From assembly GCA_003486025.1 (NCBI GenBank), contig DNHA01000289.1, positions 1-5,743 on the forward strand: a DNA stretch of 5,743 nucleotides. Direction: 5' to 3'. The stretch comes from Micrococcaceae bacterium. Lineage in GTDB: Bacteria > Actinomycetota > Actinomycetes > Actinomycetales > Micrococcaceae. Both the position numbers and the translations under genes were made by a program. Of this stretch, positions 1 to 5,402 are shown piece by piece (position 1 is the stretch's first letter; every line of letters begins with the position of its first letter). The notes beneath the pieces are model-generated. The model did no database searches. It had not been told where the DNA came from and was given only the letters and a program-made list of their open reading frames with translations.

Positions 1-717
1 CAACTGCGCCAGTTGAAGCGGCGAGCGAACTGAAATGGCTTCAGGGTCATTCAGCTGCCCAAAGAGCCCAATTACTGAGCGCTGTGCAGCCGCCGCTTGC
101 CTGGAATCGCTCAGGATTAGATGCAGATTCGTTGCAGTGCTGCCGGGGGGTGCCTTGAAAACCACTCCCTGGGACAAATTGTCGAAGGGCTCCAAGGGCA
201 TATACGACCCGACGATCGCGTAATCCACCGGGATTTCCCTATCCGCGATGCCAACGACCCCTACCGGGTGCTGCAGGCCGAGCTTGGCCAACGCTGTGGT
301 AGAGACCAGCGCTTCACCTGGACCTGGATAACGGCCTGATTCCAAGCGGACGGCAGATTCGAGCTCGCCGGTGACAGCCCACGCTGGCACCGGTTCTGCC
401 CCATCGCCGATGACCGTATTCTTCACATCAACCGGCGAACTCAATCCAACAGCCCGGTCGGACACAGAGAAATTCGCCGCCATGGCAATCAGCGAGGCGC
501 TGATCAAGCCAGCGGACTTCTTGTCGGTGACCACCAGTTCCCGAGCTCCTGCGGAATTGATGCGCTGGGCTACCTGATCTTCTGCCGCAGCGGTTCGCCC
601 CACGGTGGATATGGTCATGATGCACATCGCCGCGGTGATCAGGCATACCAGTGCCGAAGGCACCTTGCTGGCCCACGCCGTGGCTAGGGCTTCGCGCAGC
701 AGTGTTCGCAGGTTCAT
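1..717 (-). CDS. FtsX/MacB-type ABC transporter permease, 3'-truncated by window edge
   Basis: The reading frame stays open for 239 codons from ATG at 717 to the window edge, so only the N-terminal part is visible. It starts MNLRTLLREALATAW, has one hydrophobic segment (about residues 19-39) and continues into an extracytoplasmic domain. That layout matches MacB/FtsX-type permeases: a first helix, then a large outer domain. Within the domain, GRYPGPGEALVS (residues 128-139) followed by ALAKLGL resembles the G-R-x-P-x-x-G-E-x-x-V plus A..LGL stretch common in MacB periplasmic-core domains. The remaining helices should lie beyond position 1. The start overlaps the ATPase stop in an ATGA arrangement, so the permease is coupled to the ATPase and is its probable membrane partner. 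MacB-type transporters are mechanotransmitters that move substrates outside the membrane, often peptides or antibiotics. Substrate is unknown. Confident as permease, moderate for the MacB subtype. Confidence 0.82.
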   Translation of the reverse strand, partial: MNLRTLLREALATAWASKVPSALVCLITAAMCIMTISTVGRTAAAEDQVAQRINSAGARELVVTDKKSAGLISASLIAMAANFSVSDRAVGLSSPVDVKNTVIGDGAEPVPAWAVTGELESAVRLESGRYPGPGEALVSTTALAKLGLQHPVGVVGIADREIPVDYAIVGSYMPLEPFDNLSQGVVFKAPPGSTATNLHLILSDSRQAAAAQRSVIGLFGQLNDPEAISVRSPLQLAQL

Positions 718-1358
718 AGTTCCAGCACCTCGTCTGCCCGGCTGATGACGTAGGGGTCGTGGGTGGCGATGACAATGGTTCGCTGTTTGGCCGCGGCCGC
801 TTCGCAGAAGATGTCCAAGACGCTAGCGGCATTGGCGGGGTCAAGGTTGCCTGTCGGCTCATCAGCCAAAATCACCGACGGGTCGTTGATCAGCGCCCTG
901 GCCACGGCGACACGCTGGGCTTGGCCTCCGGAAATCTGGCCCGGTTTGTGGTCGCTGCGTGCGGCCACACCGAGCTGCTCCAAGACCAGCGCTGCCCTGT
1001 CCAAGGCAACCTGGCGGTCAACACCGGCATAGATGGTCGGTTCGATGACCGAATCGATGATGGTACGCGAAGGGTCCAACGATGAATCCTGGAAGACGAA
1101 GCCCAGCTGATGGGCCCGCACCTTGGACCGGATTGCATCCGCTGCCATTGACTGCGGCTGATCATGGAGAATCACCTCTCCGCGGCTCGGCGTGAGCATC
1201 AGGCCCAGCACATAGAGGAGCGTGGATTTCCCGCGTCCCGAAGGGCCGGTTAGCGCCGTGACTTTCCCCGGGGTGAATTCGTAGCTGAGCCCGTCAAAAA
1301 GTTCTTCGCCGTCCTTGGTGTAGCGGAACCCCAAATCTTTGACGCTCAGGACGCTCAA
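714..1358 (-). CDS. ABC transporter ATP-binding protein (MacB/LolD-like, bacteriocin-export type)
   Basis: A complete 214-aa stand-alone nucleotide-binding domain that powers the adjacent permease from the cytoplasm. Visible motifs are Walker A GPSGRGKST (38-46), Q-loop FVFQD with Gln90, signature ISGGQAQR (142-149), Walker B VILADE (162-167) followed by PTGNLD, and the switch histidine in ATHD (His200). The motif order and the PTGNLD stretch are typical of the LolD/MacB/FtsE clade, and the short length resembles ATPases found beside lactococcin-972-type bacteriocins. Walker A has Arg42 where Ser, Ala or Cys is usual; the catalytic Gly, Lys and Ser/Thr are kept, so activity is expected. The start is TTG at 1358. 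It fits the homology start and overlaps the preceding stop (TTGA), with an AAGGTGAGGAG ribosome site just upstream. Function is certain at family level; the substrate is inferred only from neighbours. Confidence 0.95.
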   Translation of the reverse strand: MSVLSVKDLGFRYTKDGEELFDGLSYEFTPGKVTALTGPSGRGKSTLLYVLGLMLTPSRGEVILHDQPQSMAADAIRSKVRAHQLGFVFQDSSLDPSRTIIDSVIEPTIYAGVDRQVALDRAALVLEQLGVAARSDHKPGQISGGQAQRVAVARALINDPSVILADEPTGNLDPANAASVLDIFCEAAAAKQRTIVIATHDPYVISRADEVLEL

Positions 1359-2434
1359 TTCTCCTCACCTTGAGCGTTGAGCACCTGGACGTTGGTGCCT
1401 CTCTCCACCCCGGTGACAATTACAATTCCCTGCCCGCTGGCCACGATCTCGACCGGAACTGTTCCGTTCTCGGTGACAACTTCGGTGCCGCCGCCGGCGG
1501 TGGTGGTTACCGCGGCTGCTGGGATGCCGATGCCCTTGGTTTCAGGCACGACAATGACCTTGGAGCGCAGGGTGACGTTGCTGCCGGTCGGTAGTTGGTC
1601 GCATTCCTTCTTGCAGACAGCTTCGCCGTCTGGCGCGGTCAGGGTGTGGATGACATTGTCTGACTCGTCGGTGGTGGTTTGCCCGATCTGCGCCTTCCAG
1701 GAAAGCTTTCCATGCTGGACCTCAATGATGGAGTCCTGCGGGATCAGCGCGGCTTGGTCTGCGGTCAAGGAGAGAGTGAACGTTCGCTCCCCGCTTGGAG
1801 CCAGCACCGCATCTTCGCCACCAGTCAGGGTCTTCCCTGTCCGGATGGATTCAGCGAGGTCTGCCTGGCCTGGCAGTGCGGGGATGGCAACGATCCGACC
1901 GAGCGGAATGATCCCGGTGGGCTTCTGGTTGGTTTCTTTCTGCCATTTCTTGATGGCCAGTGTGGTCTGCGAGGTGAAGCGCGTATCCGGGGTACCGGTG
2001 AAATGCCCTTGGTCCTTGAGGAAGTCTTCAAGCTGCTTTACGTTTGCGCCGGAGGCTCCGGGGCCCATGTCCTGGTAGAAGGGTGTCGTTCCGGAAATGG
2101 CATAGACATCGGTGCCGGCCACGGAATAGAGGGCTTCGCCGGACTTCTTTTGTCCCGGAGTGGCGGCGGAGACGACGCCGGGAAGATGGTTGCTGGCAAC
2201 TACCTGGGTCGGCTGTTTCACCGTGGTGCTCAAGTTCAGTGATGACCCAATTGATGACAACTCGGCTTTGACCCAGACGGATTGCGAAGCTTCGGGAGAT
2301 GCATTGGCGCTTTGCCCTACCAAAGTTGCGTTGATCGCCCAGCCGAGTGTTCCGCAAACAACCGCTACGACCAGCAAGAGCGAGAGGAACCTAGGTGAAA
2401 GCTTCTTGCTTTCGGAGGCATTTCTAGTTCCCAT
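1355..2434 (-). CDS. Membrane-anchored peptidoglycan-binding / MacA-like efflux adaptor protein
   Basis: A 359-aa protein with a short basic N-terminus and one membrane helix (about residues 15-39) but no lipobox, so it is probably anchored with the rest outside the cell. Residues about 119-185 (FYQDMGPGASGANVKQLEDF onward) resemble a PG_binding_1 domain: G..G..V..LQ..L...G, then a D/T..T..A...WQ helix. The residues after it are beta-rich, with a VIVVPETKGIGIPAAAV stretch and GIVIVTGVERGTNVQV at the end, which is the style of HlyD/MacA membrane-proximal domains. In Gram-positive bacteria such adaptors accompany MacB-like ABC pairs, here encoded directly downstream. A CKKEC motif at Cys274 and Cys278 could form a disulfide. 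The ATG is preceded by GGAGG at good spacing and overlaps the upstream lipoprotein stop by 11 bases. The domain calls come from pattern recognition, not a profile search. Confidence 0.82.
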   Translation of the reverse strand: MGTRNASESKKLSPRFLSLLLVVAVVCGTLGWAINATLVGQSANASPEASQSVWVKAELSSIGSSLNLSTTVKQPTQVVASNHLPGVVSAATPGQKKSGEALYSVAGTDVYAISGTTPFYQDMGPGASGANVKQLEDFLKDQGHFTGTPDTRFTSQTTLAIKKWQKETNQKPTGIIPLGRIVAIPALPGQADLAESIRTGKTLTGGEDAVLAPSGERTFTLSLTADQAALIPQDSIIEVQHGKLSWKAQIGQTTTDESDNVIHTLTAPDGEAVCKKECDQLPTGSNVTLRSKVIVVPETKGIGIPAAAVTTTAGGGTEVVTENGTVPVEIVASGQGIVIVTGVERGTNVQVLNAQGEEN

Positions 2435-3131
2435 AGAGTTCCTCCGCAGATGGAGAAGGAGGGCACTTCTGGTTCATTTCAGTAGTATCGGCAGAAGCGA
2501 GATCCATGGTGTCGTAGGGGGTCCACGGTGCTGTACCGCTGGCCATCCCCTCGACGAAGGTTTCTTCGCTCGGCAAGGAACCTGTGTCCAGATTAAGGCC
2601 CTGAAGGCAAGGCACGAGCGCGTCGCGGTAGTACGCGTAGAACGTCCGCAACTGCGTGCGAGTCAGTGCCTGGCTGTATTTGAGGTCCTGAGGATATTGA
2701 AGCGCACAGGTGTAGCTGGCTTCAGCGGCAGCTTGCTCCTGGTCTTCAGTGAATTTCGTGGAGAAAGAACCGCCTTCTTCCACTGTTGTCGGGAACCCTA
2801 GATTGGTGAGGCATGTTGCTTGCTCTTCGGGCCAGACTTCTTGAGAGACATATCGGATTCGCTCGACTTCTGGCCAGGAGCTGAGGCCGGATTCTTCTTG
2901 CTTGCCCTTCACGAAGTCGTCCCAGGTGAATTCGCCATAGCCGCCGTTATCGAGCGGGTCGTCCTTGCTGCTTAGAGTTGGAGCTTCTTCACTCACTAAG
3001 CTCTCCGAGGGGGTGGCTCCCGTCGGTGCGGTCAGCTCGGCAGTAGGGTCTCCGCCGCTACTGCATGAGGCAAGGGCCAGCGAAAATATTGCGATGAGGC
3101 TCAATGCGCGGAACTTGGGAGTTCTAGTCAT
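2424..3131 (-). CDS. Secreted lipoprotein of unknown family, first gene of exporter operon
   Basis: A 235-aa protein with a clear lipoprotein signal: basic MTRTPKFR, a hydrophobic core, and the lipobox LASC with lipidated Cys23. The mature protein should be tethered to the outer face of the membrane. A Ser/Thr/Pro/Glu-rich linker (about 24-66) leads to a folded-looking acidic domain with four further cysteines (107, 142, 175, 223), enough for two disulfides, and aromatic stretches such as GEFTWDDFV and RTFYAYYRD. I do not recognise the domain. Because it is the first gene of the operon and its end overlaps the adaptor start by 11 bases, a role with the exporter is likely, for example as substrate-binding, immunity or sensor lipoprotein; that is inference. 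The ribosome site before the ATG is weak (GAAAG-like). A good match to a characterised lipoprotein family would change this call. Confidence 0.85.
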   Translation of the reverse strand: MTRTPKFRALSLIAIFSLALASCSSGGDPTAELTAPTGATPSESLVSEEAPTLSSKDDPLDNGGYGEFTWDDFVKGKQEESGLSSWPEVERIRYVSQEVWPEEQATCLTNLGFPTTVEEGGSFSTKFTEDQEQAAAEASYTCALQYPQDLKYSQALTRTQLRTFYAYYRDALVPCLQGLNLDTGSLPSEETFVEGMASGTAPWTPYDTMDLASADTTEMNQKCPPSPSAEELYGN

Positions 3132-3219
3132 GGAATCGTCTTTCGTAAACGGTTCTTACGGGTACTGGCTTCATCTCAAAGCGATAACAAACCCGCTGCT
3201 GTGACCTGCCTTACTCGGT

Positions 3220-3244
3220 AGTATATACATTGCGTGCGATTATC
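3220..3244 (-). promoter_or_regulatory. Candidate promoter(s) for the lipoprotein-exporter operon
   Basis: Two possible -10 hexamers lie on the minus strand: TATACT at 3220-3225 and GATAAT at 3239-3244. The second sits in GATAATCG, the same octamer that surrounds the proposed -10 of the divergent small-peptide gene. Just upstream of it on the minus strand (3249-3259) is AGGTTCTTTTA, which resembles the repeat units on the other side. No convincing -35 is present for either. The leader would be roughly 80-100 bases. Confidence 0.3.
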
Positions 3245-3387
3245 GAAGTAAAAGAACCTAGCAGGTGGAAAGTTTCGCATGATTAAGTATGTTGAGGTCA
3301 TGAGCCCGGTGCAGCCACTGTTGCTTTGATAAGGCTAATGCTAGAAATATTCATTCAGGTCTAGGAATTTTCAATAAATCCCGGTAG

Positions 3388-3431
3388 GTTCATTTTCAGG
3401 TCACGCTCAGGTTGCTTTTAGGTTTTTATCG
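3388..3431 (+). repeat. Four 11-bp direct repeats, probable response-regulator binding array
   Basis: Units begin at 3388 (GTTCATTTTCA), 3399 (GGTCACGCTCA), 3410 (GGTTGCTTTTA) and 3421 (GGTTTTTATCG), with exact 11-base spacing. The first two fit the direct-repeat style of actinobacterial PHO boxes (roughly G-G/T-T-C-A-Y-Y-Y); the last two keep only GGTT and pyrimidines. Eleven-base spacing puts every unit on the same DNA face, as expected for tandem OmpR/PhoB-family dimers. The array ends 17 bases before the GATAAT -10, so it occupies the -35 region, as in activator-dependent pho promoters. The regulator's identity is inferred. Confidence 0.5.
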
Positions 3432-3448
3432 TGGCTTTGTCTTGATTT

Positions 3449-3454
3449 GATAAT
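3449..3454 (+). promoter_or_regulatory. -10 element of the small secreted peptide gene
   Basis: GATAAT matches the consensus at five of six positions and is preceded by TTT. No recognisable -35 hexamer lies 16-18 bases upstream; that place is filled by the phased repeats ending at 3431, which suggests an activator-dependent promoter. Transcription would start near 3461, leaving a leader of about 30 bases before the ATG. Confidence 0.45.
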
Positions 3455-3480
3455 CGATGCCACGGACGCGTCATTGCTCG

Positions 3481-3486
3481 AAGGGA
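3481..3486 (+). promoter_or_regulatory. Ribosome binding site that fixes the start of the secreted peptide
   Basis: AAGGGA lies six bases before the ATG at 3493. It favours this start over an in-frame ATG at 3457, which would place a non-signal segment (MPRTRHCSKGYS) before the signal peptide and would fall right at the expected transcription start. Confidence 0.6.
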
Positions 3487-3492
3487 TATTCA

Positions 3493-3825
3493 ATGAAGAA
3501 CCGTTTACGTACTATGGCGGCCACCGTCCTTGTTGCGGGACTGGCAGTTGCTGGTGCAGGCGCTGCCCAGGCAGACACGAAGAGTGGCTACAAGAACTGC
3601 GCGTCTGGCTACAGCGCAAGTCTGACAACCAAGCTCAATGCTTCAGGCGTGGGAACCCAGTCAACAACGCACTCCCACAAACATGGGGTTACCACTGTCA
3701 AGCAGACTTTCTCGGGTTTGGGGCCGAATACGTCTAATTCTCGCACCCAGTATAGCTATTGGTCGGCAACCTCTCAGCGCGTGATTGAGTATGCAACGGG
3801 CGGATGCATTCGAAACCCGGTATAA
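3493..3825 (+). CDS. Small Sec-secreted two-cysteine peptide, bacteriocin-like candidate
   Basis: A 110-aa preprotein with a textbook signal peptide: basic MKNRLR, a hydrophobic core at residues 8-24, and AQA-D cleavage after Ala27. The mature chain is about 83 residues, rich in Ser, Thr, Gly, Asn and Tyr. It has exactly two cysteines, Cys36 near the start and Cys105 near the end, so a disulfide closing nearly the whole chain is plausible. A central THSHKHGVTTVKQTF stretch and the aromatic YSYWSATSQR (87-96) are notable. Size, Sec secretion, composition and the divergent ABC-exporter operon recall lactococcin-972-type bacteriocins, but I see no clear alignment and do not assign that family. 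It has its own promoter region and terminator, so it is a monocistronic transcript. Alternatives are an inhibitor, a surface protein or a signalling peptide. Gene reality is near certain; the antimicrobial role is inference. Confidence 0.85.
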   Translation: MKNRLRTMAATVLVAGLAVAGAGAAQADTKSGYKNCASGYSASLTTKLNASGVGTQSTTHSHKHGVTTVKQTFSGLGPNTSNSRTQYSYWSATSQRVIEYATGGCIRNPV

Positions 3826-3899
3826 AAACTTACCGAGGGAGTATCTACGTCTAAAGATTCCGTGGATATTGCCTGAGGATAATTCAATTCTAATATTCT

Positions 3900-3940
3900 C
3901 GGACCGTCTTGCCGTTCTTGGCAAGGCGGTCCGGCATTTT
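3900..3940 (+). terminator. Rho-independent terminator of the secreted peptide gene
   Basis: CGGACCGTCTTGCC (3900-3913) pairs with GGCAAGGCGGTCCG (3920-3933) to form a 14-bp stem with one G-T pair and a six-base loop (GTTCTT). GGCATTTT follows on the plus strand. It lies 75 bases after the stop codon. The minus-strand side has no run of T, so it acts in one direction. Confidence 0.85.
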
Positions 3941-4422
3941 AATGCTAGGTTGCGCTTCCCTGCAGATCTGGTCCACTATTGCGCTCGTTGATGGACGGCT
4001 GAAATTGACTCTTCTTCCATATACAGAGTTGCTTACGCGCTAGTGATCGTGAGGCATTATATGTTTCAAGTGGGTTGGTCAGGATCCGTGATCCTTGCGC
4101 TTTGGATCTTGTGACATTCCGTAAGAAATAGATTGCACTCTATGCCAAGTGAAGATATTCGAATGCCAGAGCAGCGGAAGCCAATCGATTGTCGCAGGTG
4201 TCCCGCGGAAGGTCCCTTACGGACAGTTCGGCGCCGCGCCGCGGAGCTCAAAAAGTGACAACTATGGAAAGAAGTCCTAAACAACCTGAATTCCCGTTTG
4301 CCCCGCCCAATTATGTGCCCGATGATGGTTCCCTTGCGGTCGGGAAAGGCTATGCAGAAGGAGCCTGAAAACGACCCTCCTGTTCCACGACAAATTCCGA
4401 ATGGATCGGGCGAATAAGCTAC
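3941..4422. other. Gene-poor stretch between the peptide terminator and the umuC fragment
   Basis: About 480 bases with no ORF that looks protein-like beyond one 37-codon candidate (4255-4368). It contains a small perfect inverted repeat, AGGATC-CGT-GATCCT (4081-4095), and a locally GC-rich patch (about 4200-4247). The minus-strand ORF at 4066-4284 has an implausible composition and no recognisable motif. The stretch adjoins the broken end of umuC, so it may be a decayed mobile-element or deletion scar. I cannot identify element ends. Confidence 0.4.
4255..4368 (+). CDS. Possible 37-aa small ORF, unknown
   Basis: A GTG at 4255 lies eight bases after GGAG (4243-4246) and opens a 37-codon frame ending in TGA at 4366-4368. 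The peptide begins MTTMERSPKQPEFPFAPP and ends in VGKGYAEGA, a proline-rich, soluble-looking sequence with no membrane segment. An internal ATG at 4264 is an alternative start with a poorer ribosome site. It could be a genuine small gene, the remnant 5' end of a longer gene, or chance. I do not recognise it, and the surrounding DNA gives no functional clue beyond its position next to the broken umuC end. Confidence 0.25.
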   Translation: MTTMERSPKQPEFPFAPPNYVPDDGSLAVGKGYAEGA

Positions 4423-4920
4423 TCATGAATACTCGGCTATACCGGTAGACTTGGCGATCCCCACGCAGACGGGCAACCCGGTCAGCCTGAACACCTCAGC
4501 CTTGATCCGCTCACCCAGGGCTTGCAGCTCATCCAGTGTGCCGGACACGCCCAGAAACGCCTCGTCAATGGAATAGACCTCCACCCACGCCGAGAAACGG
4601 CCTAAAAGCTTCATGACGCGGGCGGACATTTCCCCGTACAGCTCGTAATTAGAGGACTTCGCGACCAGCCCGAGGCGCTCAGCGTCGGCGGCGAGTTTGA
4701 ACCACGGCGCACCCATCTCAACGCCTAAGGCTTTGGCTTCGCTGCTGCGCGCGACCGCGCAGCCATCATTATTGGACAGCGCAATCACCGGGCGGGCTTC
4801 GAGCTTCGGGTCAAAGACGCGTTCGCAGGAGACATAGAAGCTGTTCACATCCACGTGCGCGATGTATTCGGCCCGTTGTTCCGGGTCGGGGGAGTCTATG
4901 TTGGTAACCATCGGTATCAC
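4423..4920 (-). pseudogene. umuC: Truncated umuC-type Y-family DNA polymerase
   Basis: Encodes 165 aa matching the N-terminal part of UmuC, the translesion polymerase of the SOS response. Motif [18 protein letters not shown] (22-38), has catalytic Asp24 and the steric-gate aromatic. The fingers stretch includes [19 protein letters not shown], with [11 protein letters not shown] (89-99) beyond it. Motif [13 protein letters not shown] (113-122), has Asp119 and Glu120. Similarity stops after [11 protein letters not shown]; the frame then reads GIAEYS and ends. UmuC is normally about 420-440 aa, so the rest of the palm, the thumb, the little finger and the clamp-binding tail are missing and no remainder is visible downstream. 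This is most simply a deletion or insertion remnant, not an active polymerase. The start is GTG at 4920 or ATG at 4911; neither has a strong ribosome site. Confidence 0.88.
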
Positions 4921-5003
4921 TTTCGTTGATATTCGCTAAGAAGAGTTGACCCAATGACACCTTTATTGAACCCATGATCTATCTAAGCGAATTGGTTTCT
5001 TAA

Positions 5004-5023
5004 AATATAGAACATAGGTTTGA
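5004..5023 (-). promoter_or_regulatory. SOS-box-like operator and -10 upstream of umuC fragment
   Basis: Plus-strand TAGAACATAGGTTTGA (5008-5023) matches 10 of the 12 defined positions of the actinobacterial/Gram-positive LexA site TCGAAC-N4-GTTCGA. On the minus strand it abuts a possible -10, TATATT (5004-5009), inside an AT-rich stretch, which is a sensible place for a LexA operator. It lies about 90 bases before the umuC start. Control by LexA is established for umuC genes generally; for this site it is inferred. Confidence 0.45.
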
Positions 5024-5039
5024 CAGTTTGGCTAAATAA

Positions 5040-5080
5040 ATGGGTAGCCACCTCGAACTCTTCGCGAGGTGCCTACCCAT
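5040..5080 (-). terminator. Strong hairpin, likely terminator isolating umuC from the ccdA side
   Basis: ATGGGTAGCCACCTCG (5040-5055) pairs with CGAGGTGCCTACCCAT (5065-5080) with a single C-C mismatch and a nine-base loop. On the minus strand the hairpin is followed by TTTATTTAG, a short T-rich tail, which favours termination of transcripts arriving from the ccdA side. The plus-strand flank is less T-rich. No gene ends immediately before it; the ccdA stop is over 300 bases away. Confidence 0.6.
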
Positions 5081-5402
5081 AAGGTGGTTGTTATTTCTTG
5101 CTTGAGATTCGGTGAATCCATGGAGGAATCCGAGGGTGACCGGCTGTGGTTCACCGCAGCATCTTCGGGTAACCATCACAGCGCCTCGGCCATATCTGGA
5201 CGGCTCTGGCCTCATCGGAAAAGATTAGTAACCAATACTTTGTCGCCGATTCTGGGTTTACCAAGTGCCAGAGAAGAACTATGCCTAGCTACAGCGACGG
5301 TTCAGCAGCAGAGTGTCGGTATACACGCTGGTGGGCTGTGTTCAGAGCGAGTGCCACATGCCTGTCCAGGCAGTAGCTGTGGCCATTACATCTTTTGTGC
5401 CA
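5081..5402. other. Anonymous stretch between hairpin and ccdA
   Basis: About 320 bases downstream of ccdA. Open frames exist on both strands (for example plus 5069-5419 and minus 5000-5215), but they overlap each other and the hairpin, lack good ribosome sites and have no recognisable motif. An imperfect inverted pair (GCTGTGGTT near 5133 and AACCATCACAGC near 5171) is present. I see no gene I can support; it may be a long untranslated tail or decayed coding DNA. Confidence 0.4.

Noticed and set aside
428..862. Minus-strand 144-codon open frame
   Set aside because: It lies in another frame across the end of the ATPase and start of the permease. The true frames there carry ABC motifs and continuous protein-like sequence; this one is Pro/Ser/Arg-rich shadow.
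1377..2078. Plus-strand 233-codon open frame
   Set aside because: Antisense to the peptidoglycan-binding adaptor gene; no motif, no plausible ribosome site, composition typical of a complement-strand shadow.
2160..2801. Plus-strand 213-codon open frame
   Set aside because: Antisense to the adaptor start and the lipoprotein, both of which have clear signals. No recognisable feature in the translated product.
3144..3160. CGTAA/TTACG inverted repeat in the lipoprotein leader
   Set aside because: Five-base arms are too weak to claim an operator or a ribosome-site-masking hairpin.
3447..3737. Plus-strand 96-codon frame overlapping the secreted peptide
   Set aside because: It overlaps the real gene in a different frame and would start at the -10 element; the competing frame has a signal peptide, ribosome site and terminator.
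3493..3825. Firm assignment of the small peptide to the lactococcin 972 family
   Set aside because: Size, Sec export and ABC neighbours fit, but I could not align the mature part convincingly; two cysteines also differ from lactococcin 972, whose mature chain, as I recall it, has none.
4081..4095. Perfect short inverted repeat AGGATC-CGT-GATCCT
   Set aside because: Six-base arms without a T-run or a gene end nearby; expected by chance in a window of this size.
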